Source of the DNA: Comamonadaceae bacterium ALPHA2B
Lineage (GTDB): Bacteria > Pseudomonadota > Gammaproteobacteria > Burkholderiales > Burkholderiaceae_C
Direction: 5' to 3'
Assembly: GCA_005503065.1 (NCBI GenBank)
Contig: SCOE01000010.1
Coordinates: 1-64,000 of the forward strand
Length of the DNA stretch: 64,000 nt
Shown here piece after piece: positions 44,901 to 52,386 of the stretch (the stretch's first letter is position 1; each line of letters starts with the position of its first letter). Under the pieces are notes generated by a model, which was not told the origin of the DNA, made no database searches, and was given only the letters and a program-made list of their open reading frames with translations. The translations under genes and the position numbers were made by a program.

Positions 44901-45674
44901 GATGGGGTTGAAAGCCAGGCTGATGCTGCTCTTGACCATCGCCATCCGGGTTCGGTAGTAGGTGTACCAAATGGCAAAGTTGCGCCGCTCATCCGGGCCG
45001 GCGGCGCCGGTTCCGGAACTGCTCGTGACCAGCTTGCGGACCCATTGGCCTCCCGTTGTCGACGCGCTGACCGATGATTGGGTCAGATCCCGCGTTGCGA
45101 AGAGGTTGCTTTCCATGTCCGTGCATGGCGCGGTGTTGTAAGCCAAGGCTGCCGTGCCTTGATAGACGTAGTAGTACGCGGGCTGGGCCCTGTCCTCTGC
45201 TGTGTTGGCAATCGAGATCTGCCGGGTGTTCCGGTCGTAGGCGCGGAAGGCCGTAGACAGGTCCACGGTCGTAACGTCGCTCGAAGAGTAGAAGTCGTAG
45301 CGCGCCGAGCTGAAATTCACGCTCGCCATGGTCTGCTGCAGGTTGCCGGCAGCATCGCGCGGGATCTCGTAGACCTTGGCCGGGTTGTAGTACAGCGCGT
45401 TGCACTGCGCGCTGCGATAGCCGATCGGCATTTCATAGGCCGCGCTACCGCCTGGAAACTCCAATTCGTCAGGCATGTGGGTGAAGGCCATGGACCGCGA
45501 CGTGTCCATAAGCAGCATCACGTTGGGCTTCGGCACCGCCTGACCGGTGCCCGCAACCGGTACGTTCGAGAGTTCGGTGACTGCGGCGCGCGCGGCATTC
45601 GGGAGCACAGCGGCGCCAGACAGCAGCAAGGCGCCGAGGATCGCCGACAGGATTCGTCCATCGAGTCGTTTCAT
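38922..45674 (-). CDS. pilY1: Type IV pilus tip adhesin PilY1 with giant Cys-repeat insertion
   Basis: A 2250-residue secreted protein, about twice Pseudomonas PilY1 (1161). Signal peptide ends near NAARAAV (about residue 30). A von Willebrand A-like domain follows, with the metal-site motif VMLLMDTSRSM (about 53-63). Then a Thr/Gln/Arg-rich segment (about 435-620), then about 26 imperfect repeats with paired cysteines (about 622-1358), a linker, and the C-terminal PilY1 beta-propeller (VYVGANDGMLHAFYAP, ALDITDP, GGDLLGNIWRFDI). PilY1 acts at the pilus tip in adhesion, surface sensing and control of retraction. Sixth gene of the pilE-led operon. Start at 45674 gives the signal peptide, with GGGGG about seven bases upstream. 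Confidence 0.93.
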   Translation of the reverse strand: MKRLDGRILSAILGALLLSGAAVLPNAARAAVTELSNVPVAGTGQAVPKPNVMLLMDTSRSMAFTHMPDELEFPGGSAAYEMPIGYRSAQCNALYYNPAKVYEIPRDAAGNLQQTMASVNFSSARYDFYSSSDVTTVDLSTAFRAYDRNTRQISIANTAEDRAQPAYYYVYQGTAALAYNTAPCTDMESNLFATRDLTQSSVSASTTGGQWVRKLVTSSSGTGAAGPDERRNFAIWYTYYRTRMAMVKSSISLAFNPITETFRVGLISMNPLNATGSASNATSGVNSARYLAIADFDQTQKNAWYAKLFSQTPDGSSPAREGLARVGRHFAGRMDGINTGMTPDPNPENYSCRQNFTIMTTDGYWNTAQETVGPVQLDGSTRVGNQDGLLTPKTSLDRTDPRLYSHRPMWDGTTSGSRTDSSTSTMNRYATCDTGEFYRTTSVVFQSTSQPTRRTQSLTRTTEQVSASTSQTSRSTTQDRKTTQTELRAATQTLASTQQQTLSTRQELITREWWGSGSRRVYASTTQNLQTTTYMEKTVYQLQTRTRTQTMRQTRVSQTTEQTTKSTSQLTQSTSQLRRTDTLTTRSTNQPLVTRTYQMQSTRREFERTSQLLAYDGATERSTPVASCTNTATITCMTLTTGPTPVASCTPQTASASNNYLTRTCDTPVTTGPTAVASCSAQSPSSNNNYTTTTCATVTNGPTPAASCTPAGPSASNGYATVTCSANTSGPTAVTSCTPGTNASYVTTTCNTSTSTNPVASCTPGTNSSTQVVTTCNTATTGPTGVNSCSAQGASSSNNYTATTCNTVNNTSFVPAANCTAASASSGNNYTTTTCSKATLSGPTRVASCTAGTGSSPNYIATICTTEVIMNTTNVASCTASAASSSNDFITTTCGGANFGNWSNVSSCTAQAPTSSNNFLERQCQEVVTSGPSPVQPNQCTAGTTNGVRTACQQRTFTDVPVASCVPNTAGPSYVTCRQVTTGPTLVASCTPGGDASTNYVFTTCSTTDSPETNVGSCTPQNAGPGNGNVGTYCNFHSETVPTPPGSCTPQTGNGSNNYVTIKCPAAVTTGPTGVPLGSCSPVAASSANAWTATTCAMNGPTTPAPVATCTSGTSANFTVTTCSAGPNTSPSTNVTPGSCTSQTASASNGWTTISCTPSSSTVGVAQGSCVAESPSAANGYKRITCATVNTGPTFVAAGTCSAGTSANFTITSCNTVNTGPTLVASCTEGVDANFKSTTCSYNTSAPIQLAPGTTCNSEAPSSSNNYTRTTCTASDSTVGVAAGTCVPSPPGVLPVVTCNTVTTPPTPVASCSAGTDGNFLTTTCAPEITGPDRVSSCTPVAASAGNGWKGTTCVAVPGTKIQSRTRTTTVTYDVSGDTAIESTAKNQTDSSTDWADSSICYATPAAPPPVDVSGNWSTPVTVKGTVSGSGVKGSSDSLADVAQYYYVTDLRPSQPDDIPRMGAGIEDDRAPWQHMTTFVVGLGVSGTVNYREDYKSATTGDFANIRSYENTPPVNWPIWPNGSNLSSADYNDPRSIDDFWHTAVNGRGKYFSARDPQSVVDGLKEALAGIKAQAGAGAGASTSSLTPTAGDNIAYTASFTTQDWTGEVQAQELDTATGDLSSTVKWSAQALLDAKVGDACDNRNIYTRDPDSNSLVGFTWNTQTCGTSGVPSGSSMTGLTSTMKAFFQGSTVTGGLSQYPYMTDGSSGTVDQRSAVVGANLVNYLRGQRGREGFAANTQKLYRQRAHVLGDIVNSQPAYVKAPSQFFQDTGYGTFKENNKDRTPMVYVGANDGMLHAFYAPAKTTDTNYAKAGQEAWAFVPQAVMANLYKLADTNYTDRHQFFVDGTPITGDAYVGGAWKTMLVGGLGGGGAGYYALDITDPTAPKAMWEFNFSSVCPSTVVGATSDCNVGLTFGRPIITKLRNGQWVVLVTSGYNNVPGTTRSSGTGEGFLYVLNAANGQIIQRIGTGVGSTTTPSGLREINTFVNNFVYDNTAQRVYGGDLLGNIWRFDINDVIPPTGFEATRLATAKDAAGNAQPITTRPELAEVNGKTMVLVGTGKMLSTSDLTDPSPQTVYGFEDPLSSDNPLYSNLRTQLKPLKMTTTGSGATATRTVVCASNEASDCSKTVGWYIDLPDDGERVNVDMQSVLGTLVFATNVPSNTMCAGGGYSWLNYVDLITGEPVASSTDKVTSVKFFTNSVVVGLGIVALPDGTFRALGRDATGATKSLPVPVGSPPPQGKRISWREIVR
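41590..43815 (-). repeat. Tandem Cys-pair repeat region within pilY1, about 26 units
   Basis: Each unit is about 25-31 residues, of the form VASCTP..ASSSNNYTTTTC followed by a GPTP-like spacer. I counted 26 units by eye, each with two cysteines about 13-18 residues apart. Serine, threonine and asparagine dominate. At DNA level the units are clearly related but diverged (no long identical blocks), so this is an old expansion, not a recent slippage array. Confidence 0.85.
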
Positions 45675-45685
45675 CTTCTGCCCCC

Positions 45686-46282
45686 TCAAAGCATGATCAT
45701 TTGTGTGTAGCTCACCGTGCCGCGCACCCCATCCACGCGCGCCGTGATCCGGTAGTAGGGTTGGCCCACGAGTGATGAGAAGCCACCGCCGCCACCGCCG
45801 CCACCGCCCGTCCCCAGGCTGGCGCCTGCCGCCTGCGGAATCGCGCAACGCTGACCCGGGTCGGTGGGCGGGCCGGCCGACGCGCAGAGCCGGTGGATCA
45901 CATAACGCACGCGATTGCCCGTGCCATCATCGGCCGCGGCCTCCTTCGCCTTGGTCCAGTCGAAGGTGATGGGATTGAAGGTCTCGTCCCAGGTCGCGAA
46001 ATACGCGGCGGCAGCGTTGTCGGCATTCAGCACATTCGGCGCCGACCTCTGGGCGTACACCCAAGCGAAGCCGGCTTCGGTGCCGAGGTCACCGAGCGAA
46101 GTGGCGTTCTGCTTGAAGCCGACGTTGCCGGCAATCTCCACGCCTGTACCGCCTGCGCGGAAGATCAACAGACCCGCGACCGTCATCACAGCCAGGACGA
46201 CCAGCGCCACGATGAGGACAATGCCGCGTTGGGAGCGTGCCCTGCCAAGCCGAGGCTTCGAAGTGCGGTGCTGCGGCTTCAT
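45686..46282 (-). CDS. pilX: PilX-like minor pilin
   Basis: A 198-residue protein with the PilX N-terminus: short basic leader, then QRGIVLIVALVVLAVMTVAG, a single hydrophobic helix of the pilin type in which the usual prepilin Glu+5 is absent, as is normal for PilX/GspK-like minor pilins. The globular part has a Cys pair and a poly-Gly run (GGGGGGGGG) near residue 168. Its ATG overlaps the pilW stop as ATGA, indicating coupling, and pilY1 follows 11 bases after its own stop. Likely part of the priming complex of the pilus tip with PilV, PilW, PilE, FimT and PilY1. Confidence 0.87.
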   Translation of the reverse strand: MKPQHRTSKPRLGRARSQRGIVLIVALVVLAVMTVAGLLIFRAGGTGVEIAGNVGFKQNATSLGDLGTEAGFAWVYAQRSAPNVLNADNAAAAYFATWDETFNPITFDWTKAKEAAADDGTGNRVRYVIHRLCASAGPPTDPGQRCAIPQAAGASLGTGGGGGGGGGFSSLVGQPYYRITARVDGVRGTVSYTQMIML

Positions 46283-47460
46283 GGCGATGTTCCCCAGATC
46301 ATGTTTCTCAGCGGCACGACCATGTCGTAGACGCGGTAGCGGTAGTTGCGCCAGTTGTTGGCGGCCTGCGGCCCGTTCAGGGCGACCGCCGAGTCGCCGG
46401 CGTCCGAGGAGGTGTCGACGTTGGCCATCGGGAACGCCTTGGTGCCGGAGGCCCAGCGGGGCGCGGCCGTCGTGACGGCCTTCGGCGTGCCGGTCTCCAT
46501 GTTCGGGCGCTCGAATTGACGGCTGCGCATCAGCAGCCCGACCCGTACTGCCAGCACGCGCGTCCAGTCGGCACCCACCGGAAGGGTGTCGTACCACTCG
46601 GTCGTGCCCAGTTGGCCATCTCCGGAGGTGTCGTAGCCGTATTGCGCCTGGAGTGTGACCACATCGCTCACCACGTCCTCCGCGGCCGTGCTGTCCTGTG
46701 CCAGGCGGTTGTAGCGGGTCAGGGTGTGCCGGGTCTTGTTCACGGCCCACACGGTCTGCGTCGGAGCCGGGCCCAGGTTGAAGATGCGGCCGGTGGTGAT
46801 GTCCGTGCCGGTGCCCCCGGCGATGTTCATCGTGGCCGTCTTGTTCTGGCCGCCGGCCGTGGTGTACGTCGCACCCGCCACGTGCTCGATGCTGTTGGCG
46901 TTGGTCAACGAGAGGCCGGTAATCTCGATGAGCTGGCAGTTGGAAGGCGCCGCACTGTTGGCGACGATGGCGGCATCGCCGACGCGAAAGCCTTCGCGCG
47001 ACTTAAGTTCCTTGGATTCGCTGGTCGAGGAAAGGATCGGTTGGCTCGAGACAAAATACGATGAGTTTCCATACAGCACCCAGATCGCATCGGGTTCGCC
47101 GTCGGTCTTGACGATCTGGACAGGAGCGAGCATGAAGCTGCCGATCGGCGGCGAGACGCCATCCCTTTGCGCCTTGACCGTGCATCCCATGGTCGTCGCG
47201 TCGGCCATGCCGAAGCCGAACCCGCCCAGGCGGATGTCGCGGTCCAGTGCGAAGGCGCCGAGGGTCCCGCTCACCTGCGCATCGTTGCCCGCAGCCACGG
47301 TCCGCTTGCGGGCCTCCCAGAGCGTGAGTACCTGGACAATGATGAGGACGCAGATCAGGCCGACCACCAGCCCGACCATGAGTTCGAGCAGGGAGAGGCC
47401 TCGCTGGCGCCGAGCGCGAACGACGGCAGCAGTACGGGGGAAGATGGGCTTCGCGCGCAT
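46279..47460 (-). CDS. pilW: Minor pilin PilW
   Basis: A 393-residue protein. Prepilin signal: basic leader RARRQRG, cleavage before LSLLELMVG with Glu at +5, then a hydrophobic helix (LVVGLICVLIIVQVL). Long C-terminal globular domain typical of PilW (DRDIRLGGFGFG, TLQAQYGYDT, VRVGLLMRSR). Processed by PilD peptidase and methylated. The ATG at 47460 lies one base after the pilV stop; an upstream in-frame start would overlap pilV by 26 bases. Confidence 0.88.
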   Translation of the reverse strand: MRAKPIFPRTAAVVRARRQRGLSLLELMVGLVVGLICVLIIVQVLTLWEARKRTVAAGNDAQVSGTLGAFALDRDIRLGGFGFGMADATTMGCTVKAQRDGVSPPIGSFMLAPVQIVKTDGEPDAIWVLYGNSSYFVSSQPILSSTSESKELKSREGFRVGDAAIVANSAAPSNCQLIEITGLSLTNANSIEHVAGATYTTAGGQNKTATMNIAGGTGTDITTGRIFNLGPAPTQTVWAVNKTRHTLTRYNRLAQDSTAAEDVVSDVVTLQAQYGYDTSGDGQLGTTEWYDTLPVGADWTRVLAVRVGLLMRSRQFERPNMETGTPKAVTTAAPRWASGTKAFPMANVDTSSDAGDSAVALNGPQAANNWRNYRYRVYDMVVPLRNMIWGTSP

Positions 47461-47461
47461 A

Positions 47462-48001
47462 TCAGTTGATGAGCGTGGCGAAGACATGGCGACGCACCGC
47501 CTGGTCGGCAGGCGCTTTCCAGCAGACGGTGATCGTCATCTTGTTGTGACCGTCGGCGGTCGTGTCCACGCGCACCTGTTGCATGTTGCCCGTGCCGGGC
47601 AACCCGCCGTGCTGCGCATCCTGAACAGCCGCTATCCAGTTGGTGACCACCGAATTCGTGGAAGTGGCACCGCCGAAGGCTCCGCAATCGTCTCCATCGG
47701 GCTTGTGCTGAAAGGTATTCAACGAGTTTGCGACATTCGCCGCGCGGGTGGCCCGGTCCGCGCCAGACACCCGGTCGACGTTCACCCAAGCCTGTTGAGC
47801 CAGTTGGCTCGCCCACTGCGCAGCCAACGTCCGGTACTCGGCATCGGATTGCGTCGACACCGCCTGCGCACTCAGCCCCACCATGCCCAGAACGCCCAGC
47901 ATGAAGAGCAGCAAGGCGACCACGGCCTCGATGAGGAACATGCCGCGCTGGTGGGCAGCGCCGCAACGTGCCCGACCGCGGATGTGAATCAGACCGGGCA
48001 T
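47462..48001 (-). CDS. pilV: Minor pilin PilV
   Basis: A 179-residue prepilin-like protein: leader with AHQRG, cleavage before MFLIEAVVALLLFMLGVLG (Glu at +5), then the PilV pattern LAAQWASQLAQQAWVNVDRV. The C-terminal domain has a Cys pair (DDCGAFGG, TVCWKAP). The start at 48001 overlaps the end of fimT by 13 bases. Part of the tip-priming minor pilin set. Confidence 0.85.
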   Translation of the reverse strand: MPGLIHIRGRARCGAAHQRGMFLIEAVVALLLFMLGVLGMVGLSAQAVSTQSDAEYRTLAAQWASQLAQQAWVNVDRVSGADRATRAANVANSLNTFQHKPDGDDCGAFGGATSTNSVVTNWIAAVQDAQHGGLPGTGNMQQVRVDTTADGHNKMTITVCWKAPADQAVRRHVFATLIN

Positions 48002-48582
48002 GTGCGTGAATCTCCAGAGCCATTGGCAGCGGGGTCGCACAAGCTCACCTGGCCGCCCGGCATCGCAACCACACGCAGGCACCGCGCCGGGCCAGCGGGC
48101 GCGCACGAGGCGCCCGACTGTGTGAAGTCGACGTCGACTCTGCCACCCACCAACGCGCCACTCGCGTTGAACCGGATCGAGGTGGCCCCGGCGCTGATGA
48201 CGACGGAGCTGTTCCCGACCGCCCGACCGCTTCCCTCCGCCCCGGACTTGCCCTCGATGAACGTGTGGGCAGTGGAAGGCGGTGAATCGCTCAATTGCCG
48301 CACGATCCAGTTCGGCCCGTTGGCGGTCAGGCCGTTGGTGTCGACGCTCGTCGGCACCGGCGGCTGATCGGTCAACACCAGTTCGACCGGGACGTTGCGG
48401 CGGATCGCCTCGGCACGAGCCTGCTGCACTGATGAGTAGAACGACTCCGCCTGCGCGAGCGTCTTCATGTTCTCGGAGTACTGCATCAGCGAAGGCGCGG
48501 CCATCGCTGCCAGGATGGCGAAGACGACCATCGTCACGAGCAACTCGATCAGCGAGAAGCCGCGATCGTGCAGGTTCAGCAT
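47989..48582 (-). CDS. fimT: FimT/GspH-type minor pseudopilin
   Basis: A 197-residue prepilin: leader MLNLHDRG, cleavage before FSLIELLVTMVVFAILAAMA (Glu at +5), followed by the GspH/FimT domain (QQARAEAIRRNVPVELVL; C-terminal GQVSLCDPA). In several species FimT binds DNA and is needed for natural transformation. The start at 48582 overlaps the pilE stop by seven bases. Confidence 0.87.
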   Translation of the reverse strand: MLNLHDRGFSLIELLVTMVVFAILAAMAAPSLMQYSENMKTLAQAESFYSSVQQARAEAIRRNVPVELVLTDQPPVPTSVDTNGLTANGPNWIVRQLSDSPPSTAHTFIEGKSGAEGSGRAVGNSSVVISAGATSIRFNASGALVGGRVDVDFTQSGASCAPAGPARCLRVVAMPGGQVSLCDPAANGSGDSRTCPV

Positions 48583-49022
48583 GTGCCGCCCTTGCTGGTG
48601 ATCCAGCAGTTCGAGGGAAATCCGGTCCAACCGGCGCCGAGCGACGTCGTCTTGCGTGTGTTGTTCTGGTCGAGCGTATAGACGAAATCCACGGTCATCG
48701 CCTTGCCGGTGGCCGTGATGGTGTACCCCGTAGCGCTCAGGTCCGTGCAGGAAAAATCAAAGCCTTTGGTGCTGGCCGGAAGGGGGGCAACGGTGCCTGT
48801 AGCGCACGCACCTGCATACGTCCGGTTGTCCTGGAAGAACTGTTCCATCCGAGGGCGCATCCCAGCCATCGTGCCGAGGGCCTCCGAGACATAGCCGCGC
48901 CGGACGTAGTCGGTGTATTGCGGAATGGCGATGGCCGCCAGGATGGCGATGATCGCAACGGTGATCATCACCTCGATCAAGGTGAAACCATTCGATGGGC
49001 GCGGGGTGCGTTGCACAGGCAT
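48576..49022 (-). CDS. pilE: Minor pilin PilE
   Basis: A 148-residue type IVa prepilin, first gene of the operon. Short leader ending PSNG, then the mature N-terminus FTLIEVMITVAIIAILAAIA with Glu at +5 and the IPQYTDYVRR continuation; four Cys in the C-terminal half, the last pair (NCWITSKGGTC) forming the D-loop. Size and position match minor pilin PilE rather than a major pilin. The 229-base upstream gap carries the operon promoter and two GTTAAC palindromes 20 bases apart. Confidence 0.88.
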   Translation of the reverse strand: MPVQRTPRPSNGFTLIEVMITVAIIAILAAIAIPQYTDYVRRGYVSEALGTMAGMRPRMEQFFQDNRTYAGACATGTVAPLPASTKGFDFSCTDLSATGYTITATGKAMTVDFVYTLDQNNTRKTTSLGAGWTGFPSNCWITSKGGTC

Positions 49023-49251
49023 GTCGGTTCCGCAAACTGCGAGGGAGGGACGGTCAAAGTTAACAATAGGTTACCCATGTTAACTACCGTGTACGCGCCG
49101 CTTGTCGCAGTGTTCGGGCCGCCGGTCGGCCTTTTCGTCAATGCTGGCTGCCGCCAAGGGGAGTTGGCGAAGGACGAGTGTTCGAAAGTGCAGACGTCGC
49201 GGCCATGGGTGGGTCAACCACCCTTCGGGCCGATGGCCCCGGGTGCGTCCG

Positions 49252-50070
49252 TCAGATTGCCAAGACGGCGCCGACGGCCAGCCAGCGGATGTCATGCCGA
49301 GTCGACAACGCGGCCTGCCCCCCGCAGCGCCCCGTGGCCGCCAACGCGTCGATCTGGCTCATGATCTCGGCCGTTTCCGCAGGCTTGGTGTGCGTGATGT
49401 AGATGGGGAACGGGTCGCCGTGCGCCAACTGCTCGAGTTCATGCGCCAGCGTCGCAGGTGAAAGATGCAGGCTCCTGCGCGCCAAAGCGGCCTCTTGGTC
49501 GCTGAACGCCGTTTCGATGACCAGGGCAGCCACGTCCAGCGCGTTGACGCGCTCCCAAAACGGCTTGTTGCGTTCCGTGTCGCCGCTGAAGACCCAGTGC
49601 GGGCCCCCGGTCTCCGGCCGGATGGCGAAGCCGCACGCCGGCACGGTGTGGACGGCCGGGAGCACCTCGACGACCTTGGGAGCACGAGTGCCTATGCGCA
49701 GCGTCTCGCCCACGGCAAAGTCGTGGAAGCTGACGAAGGGCGCATCCTGGCTGGGGATGTTCGCGAAGTCGGGCCAGATGACGTTGTTGAAGACATGGGC
49801 CCGCAGCGCCTCGATGGTGGCCCGCAGCGCATGCACCCGCAGCGGTGCGCCGCGCTGGCTGGCCACGGCGTCGATCATGAGGGGAAGCGCAGCGACATGG
49901 TCGAGGTGCGAATGGGTAAGCACGACGTCGTCGATGGCTGCCATCTCGTCCAGCGTCAGGTCGCCGACGCCCGTCCCGGCGTCGACCAGCAGGTCGTCGT
50001 CGACCAGGAAAGACGTGGTGCGGCAGTCCCTGGCGATGGCGCCCGAACAACCCAGCACACGCACCTGCAT
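49252..50070 (-). CDS. MBL-fold 3',5'-cyclic-nucleotide phosphodiesterase (class II-like)
   Basis: A 272-residue metallo-beta-lactamase-fold enzyme. Metal motif LTHSHLDHVAALP (HxHxDH), further ligands in FSGDTERN and IYITHTKP. The arrangement, with FLVDDDLLVDAGTGVGDLT at the start, resembles class II cyclic nucleotide phosphodiesterases (PF02112). It directly follows an adenylate cyclase gene, so the pair would make and break cAMP. ATG 50070 has GGAAGGA at eight bases; a TTG at 50094 is possible. Confidence 0.83.
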   Translation of the reverse strand: MQVRVLGCSGAIARDCRTTSFLVDDDLLVDAGTGVGDLTLDEMAAIDDVVLTHSHLDHVAALPLMIDAVASQRGAPLRVHALRATIEALRAHVFNNVIWPDFANIPSQDAPFVSFHDFAVGETLRIGTRAPKVVEVLPAVHTVPACGFAIRPETGGPHWVFSGDTERNKPFWERVNALDVAALVIETAFSDQEAALARRSLHLSPATLAHELEQLAHGDPFPIYITHTKPAETAEIMSQIDALAATGRCGGQAALSTRHDIRWLAVGAVLAI

Positions 50071-50094
50071 CGGATCAATCCTTCCAGAAAGCAA

Positions 50095-52371
50095 TCACTT
50101 GCGCTCGAATTGAATGGCACCGTCCCAATCGGTGTCGGGGGGCTGCATGCGGATGGAGGCTAAGCGCTGGGCGTAAACCCGGTAAAGGACTTTTTTCTCA
50201 TGCCCGCAGCGCAACGCATCGAGAAGCAGTTCCGTGGCATGCCAACGGCGGGCGCGGTAGGCCTCCAGCACGGCCTGCCATTGTGATAGCTCTTCGAGCT
50301 GCTGCGGCGTGGCGTTTGCGCGCAAGCCACAGGGGGTGAAGACGGTGACTTCCTGCAGCTTGCCCTTGACCCGGACGCGGTCCACCTCCTGCCACAGGTG
50401 GGCGTCGCACTGCAGGCGGGTGGCTTCGCTGGCCACGATGTCGATGCCATAGTGCTCGCCCAGACCTTCCAGCCGCGCGGCAAGGTTGACGGCGTCGCCG
50501 ATGACGGTATAGCTGCGGCGGTGCGTGGAGCCCATGTCGCCCACGCTCATGGCGCCGGTATTCAGGCCGATGCCGACACTGAGGGGCGGCAGGCCGCGAA
50601 GCCGGTGGGTGGCGTTGATGTCGTCCACTGCCGCGCTCATCTCCATCGCGGCCCGCACGGCCAGGCTGGCATGCTCGGGCGTGTCCACCGGTGCGCCCCA
50701 GAAGGCCATGACGCAATCGCCCATGTACTTGTCGACGGTCCCGCGATGCGCACTGATGATGTCCGTCAGGCGGCTGAACACCTCGTTGAGAAAGGTCTGC
50801 AGGTCCTCGGGCGCCATCTGCTCCGACAGGCGGGTGAAACCACGCATGTCGCAGAACATGACGGTCAATTCCTTGCTTTCGGCCCGCATGCTGTAGCGGT
50901 TCGGGTCGAGCACCATCTCGCTCACCAGTTGTGGGGGCACGTAGGTACCGAAGAGCTTGGCCAGTCCGCGGCGCGTGCGCGCCTCGACGAAATAGCCCCA
51001 GCCCATGTTGAGCGCAAAGGCCGCCGCCACCATCAACACGCTCGCCGCCTGCGGCATCACCAGGCCGCTGCGATGGAAGAGCAGGTGGTTGATGCCCAGC
51101 GGCGCCAGCATGCAAGCCAGAGCCAGGAGCACGGCACGCACCGGGCCGAGCAGCGAAAGGCCGATCGCCAGGATGCCGCCAAGCAACAGGATCATGGCGA
51201 AGTCGTAGCCTGCAGCGTAGTCCGGCACGGCCAGGAAGCGGCGGTCGAGCAGGCTCGAGATCACGCTCGCGTGGACCTCGACGCCAGGATAGGCGGCACT
51301 CACCGGGGTGGCGCGCAGGTCCTGCAGGCCCGGCGCGCTCGCGCCGACGAGTACGATCTTCCCGCTCAATTCGCCCGCTGCCAGTCGACCATCCAGCACG
51401 TCGATGGCCGAGATGTAGCGGAAAGATCCGCCCTGTGCCCCGCCCGGCCCGCGGTAGGGCACGAGCGCGCTGGCCTGCTGATCGACCGGCACGGCCAGCG
51501 GTCCACCGGGCTGGCCCATCACCAGCGCCTCCAGGATCGGGGCCGCGCCGCCCACTTCGCGAGCAAGGCGTGGATAGGGCGCCGAGGCGCCCGTGGCCCG
51601 CCGATAGACGGCCAAGCTCAAGGATTCGTAATAGCCGGCCAAGGACCGGTCGGCGCCCTGGACCGGCTCGTAGCGCGCGATGAGCGGCACCGCGCGGACC
51701 ACGCCATCGGCACGGGGGTCAATGAGCACATTGAGAAATCCCGCAGGCGCCACGGCGGCCAAGACCGGGATGCTGGCGCCGTAGCTGTTCCAAGCCGTGG
51801 CGTAGTCGCGCGTGTTCGGCATGGCATCGGGCGGTAGAACGGGTGGTGGCAACCCGCCTTTGGCGCGTGGCTGGGGGCTTTGCGTGAAATAGAACCCCAG
51901 CACCACGTTCTGGCCTGCAAGGGAGTGGGCAAACGCTGCGTCATGGTCCGGCGCGGCGGCCAGCGACCGCATCGCCACGCCGTGTCCCGAGCCGTTGCTC
52001 GGGCGCTCGTCAGCCAGCGCCGTCTGGCCCGAGTGACGGTCGGCTTCGGCAAACATCACGTCGAAGCCGAGGACCGAGGCCTGCTGGCGTCCGAGGAGCT
52101 CGCTGGTCAGCCGCGCCAGCCGATCGCGGCTCCAGGGCCATTGGCCGACTTCCTGCAAGCTGGTGTCATCGATGTCGACGATGACGATGCGAGGGTCGAG
52201 CGTGCCCGGCATCGTTGCGCGCAGCCGGGCGTCGTAGATCAGCGCGTCGAAACGGTCGAGGAAAGGAATGCGCCAGATGCCAGCCGCATGCCCCAGCGCC
52301 AGCAACACGGGCAGCAGCGTGACGGCGACACGCAGCCAGTGCCGCCGCAGCGGCCGTATCAGCCGCTGCAC
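50095..52371 (-). CDS. CHASE2-domain adenylate cyclase
   Basis: A 758-residue inner-membrane class III cyclase. N-terminal span (about 15-32), periplasmic CHASE2 sensor domain (about 35-335: IVIVDIDDTSLQEVGQWPW, GKIVLVGASAPGLQDLRATP), three spans (about 385-455), then the catalytic domain (about 480-670): ELTVMFCDMRGFTRLSEQM and YMGDCVMAFWGAP with the two metal-binding Asp, VDKYMGD with the adenine-selecting Lys, and GDAVNLAARLEGL. It should make cAMP in response to a periplasmic signal. Neighbours: phosphodiesterase downstream, FHA and PP2C genes upstream. Confidence 0.9.
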   Translation of the reverse strand: MQRLIRPLRRHWLRVAVTLLPVLLALGHAAGIWRIPFLDRFDALIYDARLRATMPGTLDPRIVIVDIDDTSLQEVGQWPWSRDRLARLTSELLGRQQASVLGFDVMFAEADRHSGQTALADERPSNGSGHGVAMRSLAAAPDHDAAFAHSLAGQNVVLGFYFTQSPQPRAKGGLPPPVLPPDAMPNTRDYATAWNSYGASIPVLAAVAPAGFLNVLIDPRADGVVRAVPLIARYEPVQGADRSLAGYYESLSLAVYRRATGASAPYPRLAREVGGAAPILEALVMGQPGGPLAVPVDQQASALVPYRGPGGAQGGSFRYISAIDVLDGRLAAGELSGKIVLVGASAPGLQDLRATPVSAAYPGVEVHASVISSLLDRRFLAVPDYAAGYDFAMILLLGGILAIGLSLLGPVRAVLLALACMLAPLGINHLLFHRSGLVMPQAASVLMVAAAFALNMGWGYFVEARTRRGLAKLFGTYVPPQLVSEMVLDPNRYSMRAESKELTVMFCDMRGFTRLSEQMAPEDLQTFLNEVFSRLTDIISAHRGTVDKYMGDCVMAFWGAPVDTPEHASLAVRAAMEMSAAVDDINATHRLRGLPPLSVGIGLNTGAMSVGDMGSTHRRSYTVIGDAVNLAARLEGLGEHYGIDIVASEATRLQCDAHLWQEVDRVRVKGKLQEVTVFTPCGLRANATPQQLEELSQWQAVLEAYRARRWHATELLLDALRCGHEKKVLYRVYAQRLASIRMQPPDTDWDGAIQFERK

Positions 52372-52386
52372 TGCAGCAAGGGCCGG

